Positions 12,045-22,178 of a stretch of 64,000 bases of DNA are shown in pieces. The notes beneath the pieces are model-generated. The model was given only the letters and a program-made list of their open reading frames with translations. It ran no database searches and had not been told where the DNA came from. The stretch covers positions 2,232,001 through 2,296,000 of the forward strand of contig OZ038527.1 of the NCBI GenBank assembly GCA_964036665.1. Direction: 5' to 3'. Each line of letters begins with the position of its first letter. The first letter of the stretch is position 1. The translations under genes were made by a program, and so were the position numbers. Source of the DNA: Gordius sp. MW1. Its lineage: Eukaryota > Nematomorpha > Gordioida > Gordea > Gordiidae.

Positions 12045-13137
12045 TTGACTCTTATGATTGTTCTTGTTACTATCATTGATAATAAGAATTTTTGGCCGTC
12101 CGCTGGCTGCTGACCAATGAAAAAAATGACCATTGGCCAAAATGTGAATCGAAATTATTTTTTTCGTTTTTTTTGACTACTATAATTGTTCCTGTTTCTA
12201 CCATTGCTATTATGACTTTTTGGCCGTCCGCTGGCTGCTGACCAATGTTATATAATAAACATAAATAAAAGTTGTTTACTTTTAATTGCTATGCAATTTA
12301 ACTAGTTTTTGGGTTAGAATCCCGGAGTTTTTTTTGACTTTTATGATTGTTCTTGTTACTATCATTGATAATAAGACTTTTTGGCCGTCCGTTGGCTGCT
12401 GACCAATGAAAAAAATGACCATTGGCCAAAATGTGAATCCGAGTTTATTTTTTCGTTTTTTTTGACTATTATGATTGTTCCTGTTACTACCATTGCTATT
12501 ATGACTTTTTGGCCGTCCGCTGGCTCCTGACCGATGGAAAAAATGACCATTGGCCAAAATGTGAATCGAAATTATTTTTTTCGTTTTTTTTTACTATTAT
12601 GATTGTTCCTGTTCCTACCATTGCTATTATGACTTTTTGGCCGTCCGCTGGCTGCTGACCAATGGAATAAAATGACCATTGGCCAAAATGTGATTCGAAA
12701 ACTTTTATTTCGTTTTTTTTGACTATTATGAATTTATATCCACTTTTATTGTGTCCTGGCTGCTGACCAATGGAAAAAAATGACCATTGGCCAAAATGTG
12801 ATTCGAAAATTTTTTTTTCGTTTTTTTTACTCTTGTGAATTTATATCCACTTTTACCGTGTGCTGGCTGCTGACCAATGGAAAAAAATGACCATTGGCCA
12901 AAATGTGAATCCGAGTTTATTTTTTCGTTTTTTTTGACTATTATGATTGTTCCTGTTACTACCATTGCTATTATGACTTTTTGGCCGTCCGCTGGCTCCT
13001 GACCGATGGAAAAAATGACCATTGGCCAAAATGTGATTCGAAATTTTTTTTTTTTCGTTTTTTTTGACTTATGAATTTATATCCACTTTTACCGTGTCCT
13101 GGTTGCTTACCAATGAAAAAAATGACCATTGGCCAAA
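12045..13137. repeat. Minisatellite, roughly 8-9 units of about 110-135 bp
   Basis: Units share GGCCGTCCGCTGGCTGCTGA, CCAATGGAAAAAATGACCAT and TGGCCAAAATGTGAATCGAA, with a T-rich spacer. The core ATGACCATTGGCCAA is partly palindromic. Open frames seen across the array (for example 12282-12557 and 12726-13022, minus strand) arise from the repeat and are not genes. The array is longer in copy A than in copy B (17215-17705), so it has expanded or contracted. Confidence 0.85.
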
Positions 13138-13860
13138 TTTTATATATAACCTAAAAATTTATTATAGATGGTCTAACAGACAGCCAACTATGTAATATAT
13201 ATTTTTAACCTTATAAATGCATATATTATTGGGTTAATATATTTCATTTAATTAGATTGTGATTTCATAGAAAACCTAAAAAGTAATATTTAAAAAAATA
13301 ATATAGGTATTAGATTCTAATTTACGATAAAATATATCGATAGAAACTAACACAAAATTCGAAACCTCCTTCAAAGGTATAAGCATAGCCCGTTATTTTT
13401 AATTAAATTGAATCTACTATTAAACTCAGACACGAATTGTACTTTATTAGATGGCGCGCGTAAGTTTATATAATTAGTAAAATTTTTCTACGTGTCATAG
13501 ATATTACACCGCACGTGTGGCAGGGAAATGTCCGATATTTTTAAAATGAAAAGGTATTTTAGGAATCTGAAAAGGTTATTTTACCCCCGGCCGCCCTGGG
13601 CACCTACGGGTAAAGTTTCGAGCGAATCGGGCTGGTAGTTTAAGAATTTAGCCCTTTTTTAAAACTAAAAAAAAACTTTTTTTTTAATTTTTTTTTTACA
13701 TTAAATTAATATTTTGTTTTTGTTAATACCATTGATAATATGACCTTTTGACCGTCCGCTGGCTACTGACCGACGAAATATATTGATTTTCTAAACATAA
13801 AACACAACTTTATTATTTCATCATCTATATAAATAACATAATAACTTCTACTATTTTAAA

Positions 13861-13930
13861 GCCAGCATGGTATAGTGGTTATAGCGCCGGCTTGTGAACT
13901 GGAGGTGTGGGGTTCAGGGAGGGGACAAAT
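13861..13930 (+). repeat. tRNA-like segment inside Helitron-like copy A
   Basis: GCCAGCATGGTATAGTGGTT has an A-box and D-arm shape, and GGCTTGTGAACTGG could form an anticodon arm with GTG in the loop position. GGGGTTCAGGGAGG is a weak B box. No paired T arm or acceptor stem is visible, so this is a tRNA-derived module and not a tRNA gene. Related B-box motifs (GGTTCGATACCC) occur in copies B and C. Confidence 0.5.
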
Positions 13931-14340
13931 TTTTTTTTTAATTTTTTTAAATTAAATTAATATTTGTTCATGTTAATACCAATGATAATATGAATTTTTG
14001 ACCGTCCGCTGGCTACTGACCAATAAAAAAATGACCATTGGCCAAATAAATCGAAATTTTTTTTCGTTTTTGAATTGGTTAACATTGATAATTACCCTAT
14101 GTCCTCCCCTACAAGGGCCTATAACTAATTAACTAATTATTTTGCATCTAATACCCCCTATAGGCATTCTCGCCCCTTCCCACCTTTCTCGCCCATAAAT
14201 TGCATAGCAAATATGCTACGTTTATACGGAGTATAGAAGAGTTCCCCCTTCCCCTCTTCCCTTCCCCTCTTCCCTTCCCCTCTTCCCTTCCCCTACTCCC
14301 CTTCCCTTCTCCCCCTTCCCACGAGGGCCGAAGGCCCGAG

Positions 14341-16399
14341 TTTTTTTCCAACAAATATAGCAAGCGCCATTTTGTGGGAAATCGCAACACAATAGAATTC
14401 AGCAAAATTTATTGTTCTAATTTACTTATTTTTTTATATATAATTTAAGTTACTTGTCATATTTATTTTCTTCAGTGTTTTATTGTGGAGAAGTATAAAT
14501 ATACCTGTTGTTAAATTTTCCTACAATATGGCAGCTATTTGGTGTCTGAATGATTTTAATAGTATAAATCAGCTGTTCTCCAGTCTATTGTTTTATTAGT
14601 CTAACCCATATTAGTTATAGGAATATCATTAAACTTGTCAGGCCCATTGTGTTTTTCATGTCTCGAATAGCACTGCCTTTATGTTTTGGGCTGGGGAGCT
14701 TGGGGAGAATAGAAGTTGATTCTGTCTGACTTTCAGAAAATTCCCTTCTGGGAGTTTTGCTTTCAAAAACACCTTTTATTGTTCCAATATATTATAAATT
14801 TCGAGATGACGGGTAAATAGAGCGTCGGGAAGAGGGCTCTGATGTGAAAAATTATAACGCGTTCGATGGTGAATTTAATACGATTATCTCTTTAATAGTT
14901 CAGGTGATTATAAGATATGCGCTGTATTTTTCCAGACTACAAGAGGAAGATTTTGTGGGAATATTGGGATGCTACCAGGTTCTGCGCGTAAATGTAAGGT
15001 ATTCAGTGTTCTGGGAAAAAAGTTCTGATTTTCTTTATATACCACGGACCTTGTATATCCTTGACTATCTGGTTAAGCTCCAATGTTTGAAATAATTTTC
15101 GTCTCTTTGACTTATTTTTCCGCGCCAAGTTTCAATTTATTACCCTCCGCTTTCAAGGATTCTGGAATGTTATGATGACAGTTTAGTTATTTGCCACGCT
15201 TTGCCAAATTGCCTGTCGATTCCAAGTATTCGGTACATCTTTTTGGCTTTATTTTCCTGACAAGTCTAACATCTTTTGTCATGCAATTTTTGATCTGCAG
15301 CGCCACGGTTATTCGCTTTTATGGGAAGCAACCCAATTGTAACTTTTTAATTAAAAATATTATTGTGATAATTAAGGGATCCTAAAACTACCGTACCTTT
15401 ACGAGATTTGAATTAAGTGGATATATTAGCGATGAAACAAAATATCACTTCTGTATTCTTTGAAATTCAGGCTAAATCCTCGGATCCGTCACTAAACGAA
15501 TCAATACAAAGATGCAAAATCTGAAGCGAAACAATTCCATATAGTCCATTTCTATCCATGGAAAAAAAATCTAGTCTATTTAAAATGATGTGTAAATTTT
15601 TCGTTTAGAATACTAAATTTTATTACCTTATTAGTGTTAAACATGTGTAAAGACTAATTCCTTCGGATCGGATTCCATAAGTTTTATTTGACTAACAATG
15701 CAACTAGGTTAATCTATTTTTTAACAATTTTTGATGCGCTTTTACAACCATTAATTTCATTGATTTAGCTTCGGAAATCACTGAATCATACAAAATTTAT
15801 GAAAAATAAAGAGCCTTTTGTCGCAGTTGTACTCTATTTATCTCGTATTACGCCGTTTGCCATCTTCTCAATCACTCTTAACGAAACACGATTTATTAAT
15901 GATAGTATACATTATACTGATCGAATAAAAATAGCAAGCAATTTTAAGATTTACAGATTTGCCGAATAATTTTTAATTGTTATATTAAAATCTTTCAATT
16001 TTACCTATATTACACGATTTATTAATGTTTGTCATACATTACATCGTTGTTATCAATACAAATTTTGAATAAAATTTAGCAAAAAATTCTATAACTTAGC
16101 TACAATGAAAAGGCAAGGTTCAGTTTTTCTATTTACTAAATTTATAATATTTATATTTAAAATGTTTAGCCGCTCCATTCAATAAACATAGCAGTACGAC
16201 ACTCCGTAAAAGATCCCATATTACTTATACACAAAAAACATATTAACCTACGAGTTTATTAAGAGATTAATTGATTAAGCTATAACAAGTAATCGTTGCA
16301 AACAACTCTAGTTAAAAACTATTTTTTATCTAGGGAAAGTGCTAAATATACTCTGTTGAAAAAATATACAAATTAAGCGTTAGTTATGTATAATTTTGG
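14341..16399. other. Gene-free stretch
   Basis: Apart from the dispersed repeat at 14683-15340 I see no feature. Open frames such as 14844-15095 lie within the repeat and have no known domain. Confidence 0.5.
14683..15340. repeat. Dispersed repeat of about 660 bp, copy 1
   Basis: Matches 26057-26717 in the same orientation from GGCTGGGGAGCTTGG to GGGAAG-AACCCAATTGT, with many small differences. Long shared blocks include AATTATAACGCGTTCGATG. No protein domain is recognisable in any frame. It is relatively GC-rich for this window and may be an untranslated part of a retroelement. Confidence 0.7.
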
Positions 16400-16538
16400 C
16401 GGCCACACAACAGACCTTGAGTCTAGTTTCATCCTAAATCTAAATATAACCGTCAAAATTAAGAATTTAAATCAGAGTCGACCGTTAATCTTAGTTAAAG
16501 CAAAAATAAATTTAAAATACAGCCGTTTTATGACACTA
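16400..16538. mobile_element. Decayed MITE-A
   Basis: The right part resembles the family (ACAGCCGTTTTATGACACTA), while the left part is barely recognisable. Confidence 0.4.
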
Positions 16539-16710
16539 GCAATTAATATGATACAAGCTACATTATATCATGAATTAGGCAGAGATTGTGATATTAAAAA
16601 TGAAATGTTGAGGGAAATCATTTTTTGACTTTTATTTAATTCAATTATGTCATCTATAATTTGCAGGGTGTTAGAGCTTATCTTCTAGCTTAAATCTTAC
16701 AATAAATAAA

Positions 16711-17850
16711 CTAGGGCCTTCGGCCGTGGTGGGAAGGGGGAGGGGGAAAGGGAAGGGGGAGGGAGGTGCAGGAGGGAAGGGGGAACGAAACTTATCTATA
16801 CTCCGTATAAACGTAGCATATTTGCTATGCAATTTATGAACGAGAAAGGTGGGAAGGGGCGAGAATGTCTATAGGGGGGTATCAAAATGCAAAATGATTA
16901 GTTAATTATTTATACAAATATTTAAAAAGTTAAATTTTTGTAAAACCTGCTATAAAACACTTGTTAATACTTTATTTATTAAAGAATAGGTTTTCTTTCA
17001 TTCATTCTTATTTATCAACTTCTAAATTAATACCTTGGAAAAGTCAAGTCATCCTTCCAAAACGTATAACTTTTAATTTAGAGTTACTTTGATACTGTAT
17101 AAATTTAAACAATTTGTTGTAGGCGACCCATAATTTGAATTATGACTATAGACTCTAGTCAAATCATGCGCATGTTTAGTATAAACAAGATATTAAAAAA
17201 ACGAAAAAAAATTCCATTCAGACTTTGGCCATTGGTCTTTTTCCCATTACTTTGGCCAATGGTCATTTTTTCGAAAGGTTAGCAGACAGCCAAATAACTA
17301 GCCTATAATTATAATTGAGAAAAAAAATCGATTTTAATCTCACTTTGGCCATTGGTCATTTTTTCCATTGGTCAGTAACCAGCAGACTGCCAAATATTGG
17401 CCAATAATTAAAAGCTAGAGAAAAAATTTGATCTTAATCTCACTTTGGCCAGTGGTCATTTTTTTATTGGTCAGTAGCCAGCAAACAGCCAAATAGCCTA
17501 TATTTAAATAATAGAAAAAATATTACTACACTTTGGCCAATGGTCATTTATTTCATTGGTCAGTTGCCAGGACACGGTCAAAAAGGATATAAATACATAA
17601 AAGACGAAAAAAACTAAAAAAAAATTTCGATTCACACTTTGGCCAATGGTCATTTTATTCATTGGTAGTAGCCAGCGGACGGCCAAAAAGTCATATTATC
17701 AATGGTATTAACAAGAACAATATATTAATTAATTTAAAAAAAAAATTTGCCCTCTCCGGGTATCGAACCAGCAATTAAGATACATGTTGGACAACGGATA
17801 ACGGACGGACGGACAACAAAAAGCGAGCCCATAAATTGCATAGCAATTAA
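16711..17850 (-). mobile_element. Helitron-like element, copy B (1140 bp)
   Basis: On the minus strand it runs from TTAATTGCTATGC at 17850 to the hairpin GGCCGAAGGCCC and CTAG at 16711. A second copy of its target, uninterrupted, is present in this window at 22021-22040, because copy B interrupts one arm of a long inverted repeat. Comparing the two shows insertion next to an A/T step with no target duplication of note. That is Helitron behaviour and unlike cut-and-paste transposons. It has the same parts as copy A: tRNA-like B box (17763), about five minisatellite units (17215-17705), a subterminal inverted repeat and a polypurine tract (16729-16790). Confidence 0.72.
17215..17705. repeat. 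Minisatellite of copy B, about five units
   Basis: Units contain CACTTTGGCCATTGGTCATT and CCATTGGTCAGTAGCCAGC, the reverse complement of the 12045-13137 unit. They have diverged more from each other than the units of copy A. Confidence 0.8.
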
Positions 17851-18210
17851 TAGATAAAAAATGGCAGTTTTTATTTTGATGTAGCCTATACAAGTAATTT
17901 CAAGCATAAATATTTACATGAAATAAAATTTTAGCTTGGAAATTAAGTAAATGTGAGAAATTTTGCGTAAGTTACAACAAGCGCCATCTAGCGGATTTTC
18001 ATAGATACTTTTAAAAATATTAGTAAATCATGAATGGATTCTTTATAGTGTTTTAATTTTAAACGTGCATATTAATATTTCAAAATACATCCAAACTTAA
18101 CTAACTTCATCCCAAAATGTCTGGTATAAAATGAAATTTGAATGCCCTTGAACATTAAAAAATGTTAAAATCTTTATATAAATCGATAACGCGCGATATA
18201 ACAATGTGGC

Positions 18211-18632
18211 GATATCTGTGATGAATCTGGTTCAATTGACAAAAGTTCATTTGTAAAAATCTCTAAATATCTAAATCTAACCCTAACCCTTGCCTATATT
18301 ACATTTTGCCTATATACATTTTGCACAGAAGTGAAATTTACAAAATAAATGATAATAATATTGGAAAACTTACCAAACGCAGAGGGTTTTAAGTCACACT
18401 TATAACTGCGCATGCGCATAAGCAATTATTGCCTGTATTAGATTTTGTGGAGTTAAAAACATAAAAAAGTTATTAAACTAGCATGCGCATAAGCAATTAT
18501 TGTCTATATTAGATTTTGACTATGTTAGATTTTGCACAAGCGATTTTTTTAAAGAACGGGAGTTTAGAGATTTAGAGATTTTTACAAATGAACTTTTGTC
18601 AATTGAAACGATACCATCTGTGATAATGGAAT
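18211..18632. mobile_element. Palindromic MITE-D
   Basis: Inverted arms of about 70-90 bp share CAATTGACAAAAGTTCATTT and GTAAAAATCTCTAAAT (left near 18235-18285, right near 18565-18615). The middle repeats GCATGCGCATAAGCAATTAT twice (near 18410 and 18481). There is no coding sequence and the target duplication is unclear. Confidence 0.6.
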
Positions 18633-18671
18633 ATATATATCAATTTTTTTTAAATTTTTGACATTTATATA

Positions 18672-19045
18672 TTATATTGCTACGCAATTTATGGGCTCGC
18701 TTTTTGGTGTCCGTTGCCCGTCCTTTCAACGTTCTGACTTGCTGGTTCGATACCCGGAGAGGAAAATTTTTTTTTTATTAAATTAATATATTGTTCTTGT
18801 TGATACTATTGATAAACTTTTTGGTCGTCCGCTGGCTACTGACCCATGAAAAAATGACCATTGGCCAAAGTGTAATCGAATTTTTTCTTCTTTTTTTTCT
18901 TATGTATTTATATTCACTTTTCCGGTGTCCTGGCTGCTGACAAATGAAAAAAATGATCATTGGCCAAAGTGTGAATCGAAATTTTATTCGTTTTTTCTAC
19001 TCTTATGTATTTATAGACCGTCTCATGGTATTGACCAATGAAACA
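18672..19045 (+). mobile_element. Helitron-like element, truncated copy C
   Basis: Starts TTATATTGCTACGCAATTTA, then GGGCTCGCTTTTTGGTGTCC, then a B-box-like GCTGGTTCGATACCCGG at 18741 and about two minisatellite units (GACCATTGGCCAAAG). The match stops near 19045 and no terminal hairpin follows, so the 3' part is lost. Confidence 0.6.
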
Positions 19046-19153
19046 ATTTAGCACCTGTAAACTTTTTGAGAGATACTTACGATACCTGTGACATTTTTAG
19101 ACGCGCGGTAGTAACAGGCAATAGCGGAGCTATTGCATGTCGCTGCTCGTTTC

Positions 19154-20229
19154 TAGTGATGCGGAAAAACCGAGAAAAATCTCGGTCTCATCTCGTCTCG
19201 AGACGAGAATTTGAAAAATGGAGTCGAGATCGAGACTAGAATTTTGATGTCGAGACGAGACGAGACGAGACAGGACGAGATTTTCTCGGCGATATCTCGA
19301 CTTTTTATTGATCGTTAGATTTTAATAAATTATTGTGTATATTAATTTACATGATTTACATTTAAGGTATTAAGTGTAAATCCATATGTATAGAATATAT
19401 TTGATATTAAAAAAATTCCTAAGTGTAGTAAATATTATATATTTTTGCAAAAAAATTTAAATTTGGCAATCATTTACCTAAGTATGGTTAATTTTTGTCA
19501 TACATTTAAATACGTACTCTTTAATTTAAAGTTTAAAACTTTATGTTCTTAATCCTATAATAATGCTGCTTTTATTGTTGTTTTTACAACGTTTTAATTT
19601 GTGCAACTAGTTATCAATTCTGTAAATAATAATAACATCATTAAATGTCACTAGCACTTTGTGGTTTATAACGCTATAGTAAACACGCAATAAACACTAT
19701 GGGCTATAATTGATGATGGTTATATAAATGGACTTAAACGTTTGCCTTAAATATGTTAAGGTCTACTTTGAAGTTTTAGCAAGGGTGTTTCAATTTGCTC
19801 AATTATGCAACTAAGTCAACTATAAGCGAACTTATAATATTTAAAGTCCATTTATAGTTGACAGACACAGTGAATTTGATACAAATGTTATAATTTGCTA
19901 GAACAATAAAATTTAATATATTTCAAATTTATTTATAGTTTTTTTAGTCTGCACTTTTTATAGAAAATGTTATCTTTATGAGTTATTCATATCTTTATAT
20001 TGTCAATGAGATGTCGTGTCCCGCTAAATCTTTAAAACTTTTGTGTATTAAAGTTTTTCCAAAAATATAAAAGTCGGCATTTGGATATTTTTATTCCGTA
20101 TATATATTTTTTTATAAGTCGAGACGAGACCCGAGATTTTTCTAGACCGAGACGAGACGAGATTTTCATAATCGCTCCCGAGACGAGATTTTGTTTTCGA
20201 GACCGAGACGAGACGAGATCGAAGCACTA
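19154..20229. mobile_element. Non-autonomous hAT element with 8-bp target duplication
   Basis: The element begins TAGTGATGCGG and ends with the inverse of TAGTGCTTCGA. It is flanked on both sides by the identical 8-mer CTCGTTTC (19146-19153 and 20230-20237). An 8-bp duplication with TAGTG-type ends is the signature of hAT transposons. Each end carries a subterminal run of GAGACGAGAC-type repeats in inverted arrangement, probably transposase-binding sites. The interior, about 800 bp, is AT-rich with no coding sequence, so it depended on a transposase supplied elsewhere. A longer relative lies at 27301-29997. Confidence 0.88.
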
Positions 20230-20766
20230 CTCGTTTCGTCGCAAGCCTTTTTTATTATTCTCCATTAATAAAGTAAGTTTTTTAATTTTATTACTGTATT
20301 ATTAATAGCTATGCAATTTTTAATTGTTACGCCGCCTATTGTATTATTATTATTAAGTTTTATTAATTATATTGTTTGGGTTTTAAGTTAGGCAATTTTT
20401 AATTTAATTGATTTTATAAGCCACCCTAGCAATTATCCCAATTTATATAATATGCCTATTCATTTTGCTTAGTAATTTATGGATTTTATGCTACCTTCCT
20501 TGAGGCTAAGATTATCCAATCAATAAACTCTTTCTACGCACGTGACAAGACACAATAGTACATTAACGTCTTAGGGTGCGTCTTAAAATACTATTTTGCA
20601 TAGATGCAAAAAAACGAATACACGTTAAAATATAGTTCTGCCTTAATACGCGCTGCACTGCATTTTTTTATCTTTGCTGCTTTATTTCAATTGCGATACA
20701 CTAGATGCAAAATATAGATTAATTTGTTATTATGTTAAAATGATTTAATTAGAGAGAACAAACAAA

Positions 20767-21268
20767 AGGATTTATTAGAAGCGTAGAAGCCCAGATAATT
20801 ATTTGGGATGATGCTGAGCAACTACATATGAATAAAATAGAAGTTGCTAAAGCCTGGCAAGTAGTGGCCAATGATTGCAACTTGCCAGATAATTAATAAC
20901 AATGAATATTATAATTTTAATAGTGGATCAATGTAAATCAAAATGGAAAACACTAAGGGATAGTTTTAGAAGAGAGAAAAATAAAATAAAACATGCCAAG
21001 TCAGGATCTGGGGCCTTACCACCAAAATGTACTACAAAGATTTGTTATTTTTATAAAAGGTGTTTGAGAAAACACCAACTTTAAATTTCCTAGATAATGT
21101 ATCTATGTCAATGGAAGGTACCAGTAATAAAGAAAACACTCATAAAAGAAAGAGTTCTATTCTGCCAGACCAAATATACAGTTTACTTTATTTATTTATT
21201 AGGCTAATTACTTTAGAAGAAGAAAAATTGGGTGGTAAGTTTACAATGATAACAAAGGTATTGATATA
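20767..21268 (+). pseudogene. Broken MADF (Adf-1-like) domain fragment
   Basis: The first block (20767 to about 20892) reads FIRSVEAQIIIWDDAEQL and then EVAKAWQVVAND. The second block (20931 to about 21060) reads QCKSKWKTLRDSFRREKNKI. Together these match the start and the core of a MADF (Myb/SANT-like in Adf-1) DNA-binding domain. About 38 bases separate the blocks, too short for an ordinary intron and without a GT donor, so this is probably decay. After about 21060 the frame shifts by one base and an open stretch continues to 21268 with a basic, polar tail (NKENTHKRK). MADF proteins occur both as host regulators and as second proteins of PIF/Harbinger transposons. Its place between two long inverted repeats (16557-18190 and 21695-22178) favours a transposon origin, but no transposase is visible. 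Confidence 0.65.
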
Positions 21269-21369
21269 ACCAGATAAATTAGTGACATTTTCAATTATCG
21301 TATTGTGGTATTCGCTTGACTTACTTACTCTATTCCTCTGTTTCTTACTTAATCCTTCCTTACTTTTGT

Positions 21370-21500
21370 ACGCGTAACGAAGAGAGGCTGTTGTTATTAT
21401 GGTGGATTGTTGTTGTTGTTGTGTATTACCGTTGTTGTGGGAAAGACGCCATCGTGGTGAATATAAAAAGACGCCATGAACACACACACACTTTTTTACT
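21370..21500. repeat. Microsatellites (GTT)n and (CA)n
   Basis: GTTGTTGTT-rich sequence near 21408-21435 and ACACACACAC near 21481-21490. They create the short open frames seen here on both strands. Confidence 0.7.
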
Positions 21501-21694
21501 TTACTTGTAAACTTACGCTCTTTCACTTTTGTAAACTAAACCCTTGCCACTAAGCCGTTGTACCCATATCAATTTTGGACTTTTACTTTATTATACATTA
21601 TACGAAAAATTACGTAAGTACTTGTGAAACAAATGATTATAATAGTAATAATATAATAACTAATCTGAAGTTTTAAGTTATTATACGTATAAAA

Positions 21695-22178
21695 TATCGT
21701 TAGATTTTTTTAATGTTCAAAGGCATTCAAAGCATTTCATTTTATACCAGACATTTTAGGATGAAGTTAGTTAAGTTTTGATGTATTTTAAAATACAAAA
21801 ATATTAATATGCACGTTAAAAATTAAAACACTAAAAAGAATCCATTCATAATTCACTAATAAATTTGAAAATATCTATCAAAATCCGCTAGATGGCGCTT
21901 TTTATAACTTAAACAAAATTCCTAATCTTTACTTAGTTTTAAAGGTGGAATTTCATCTTATGTATATATTTATGCTTAAAATTAGTTGTATAGGCATATA
22001 CATCAAAATAAAAACTGCCATTTTTATCTATATTTATTGTAAAATTTAGCTAAAAGATAAGCTCTAGCACCTCGCAAATCATAGGTAGCACAATTGAATT
22101 AAATAAAAGTCAAAAAATGATTTCCTTCAACATTTCATTTTTAAATATCACAATCACTTCCTAATTCATAATGTAGCT
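21695..22178 (-). repeat. Right arm of the long inverted repeat (uninterrupted)
   Basis: This is an uninterrupted inverse copy of the arm 16557-18190. It preserves the empty insertion site of Helitron-like copy B at 22030/22031. Its outer end meets the GC-rich TIR element at 22179. Confidence 0.75.

Larger units (their letters stand above)
11533..14340 (+). mobile_element. Helitron-like element with minisatellites, copy A
   Basis: Begins TTAATTGCTATGCAATTTAT and ends at the hairpin GGGCCGAAGGCCC followed by GAG and T. Inside are a 7-bp GTCCGTC array (from about 11567), a tandem array with unit about 50-63 bp (11791-12020), a long minisatellite (12045-13137) and a shorter one (13735-14070). 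A tRNA-like segment (13861-13930) lies within the latter, followed by a polypyrimidine tract (14240-14325). Just before that tract, CCCATAAATTGCATAGCAAA repeats the 5' end in inverse form, a subterminal inverted repeat. No Rep/helicase is present. A one-ended hairpin, subterminal inverted repeats and internal tandem repeats fit non-autonomous Helentron-type elements. Copy B lies inverted at 16711-17850. Confidence 0.62.
16557..18190 (+). repeat. Left arm of a long inverted repeat (interrupted by copy B)
   Basis: Positions 16557-16710 and 17851-18190 together match the reverse complement of 21695-22178 over about 490 bp, including GCGCCATCTAGCGGATTTT-type sequence. The Helitron-like copy B splits this arm. 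The arms enclose about 3.5 kb that contains MITE-D, copy C, the hAT element and the MADF fragment. The arms could be long terminal inverted repeats of an old DNA transposon. Confidence 0.75.

Noticed and set aside
12282-13022. Open frames of 62-98 codons on the minus strand repeating MVIFSIGQEPADGQK-like words
   Set aside because: They are translations of the minisatellite; the repetition follows the DNA unit and no domain or start context supports a gene.
11791-13137. CRISPR-like regularly repeated sequence
   Set aside because: The repeats are contiguous and lack unique spacers, and the window is eukaryotic.
13861-13930. A tRNA gene (His-like anticodon)
   Set aside because: There is no paired acceptor stem or T arm and it lies inside a mobile element; kept only as a tRNA-like module.
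14148-14448. Open frames with SRGREEGKGRGEGK-like or PLPLFPSPLPF-like composition
   Set aside because: Translations of the polypyrimidine tract of the Helitron-like element.
18270-18290. Telomere-like CTAACCCTAACCC
   Set aside because: Only two units, inside a MITE; not a telomeric array.
16557-22178. Polinton/Maverick, suggested by inverted repeats of about 490 bp
   Set aside because: No polymerase, integrase or capsid-type coding sequence is visible and the element would be far too small.
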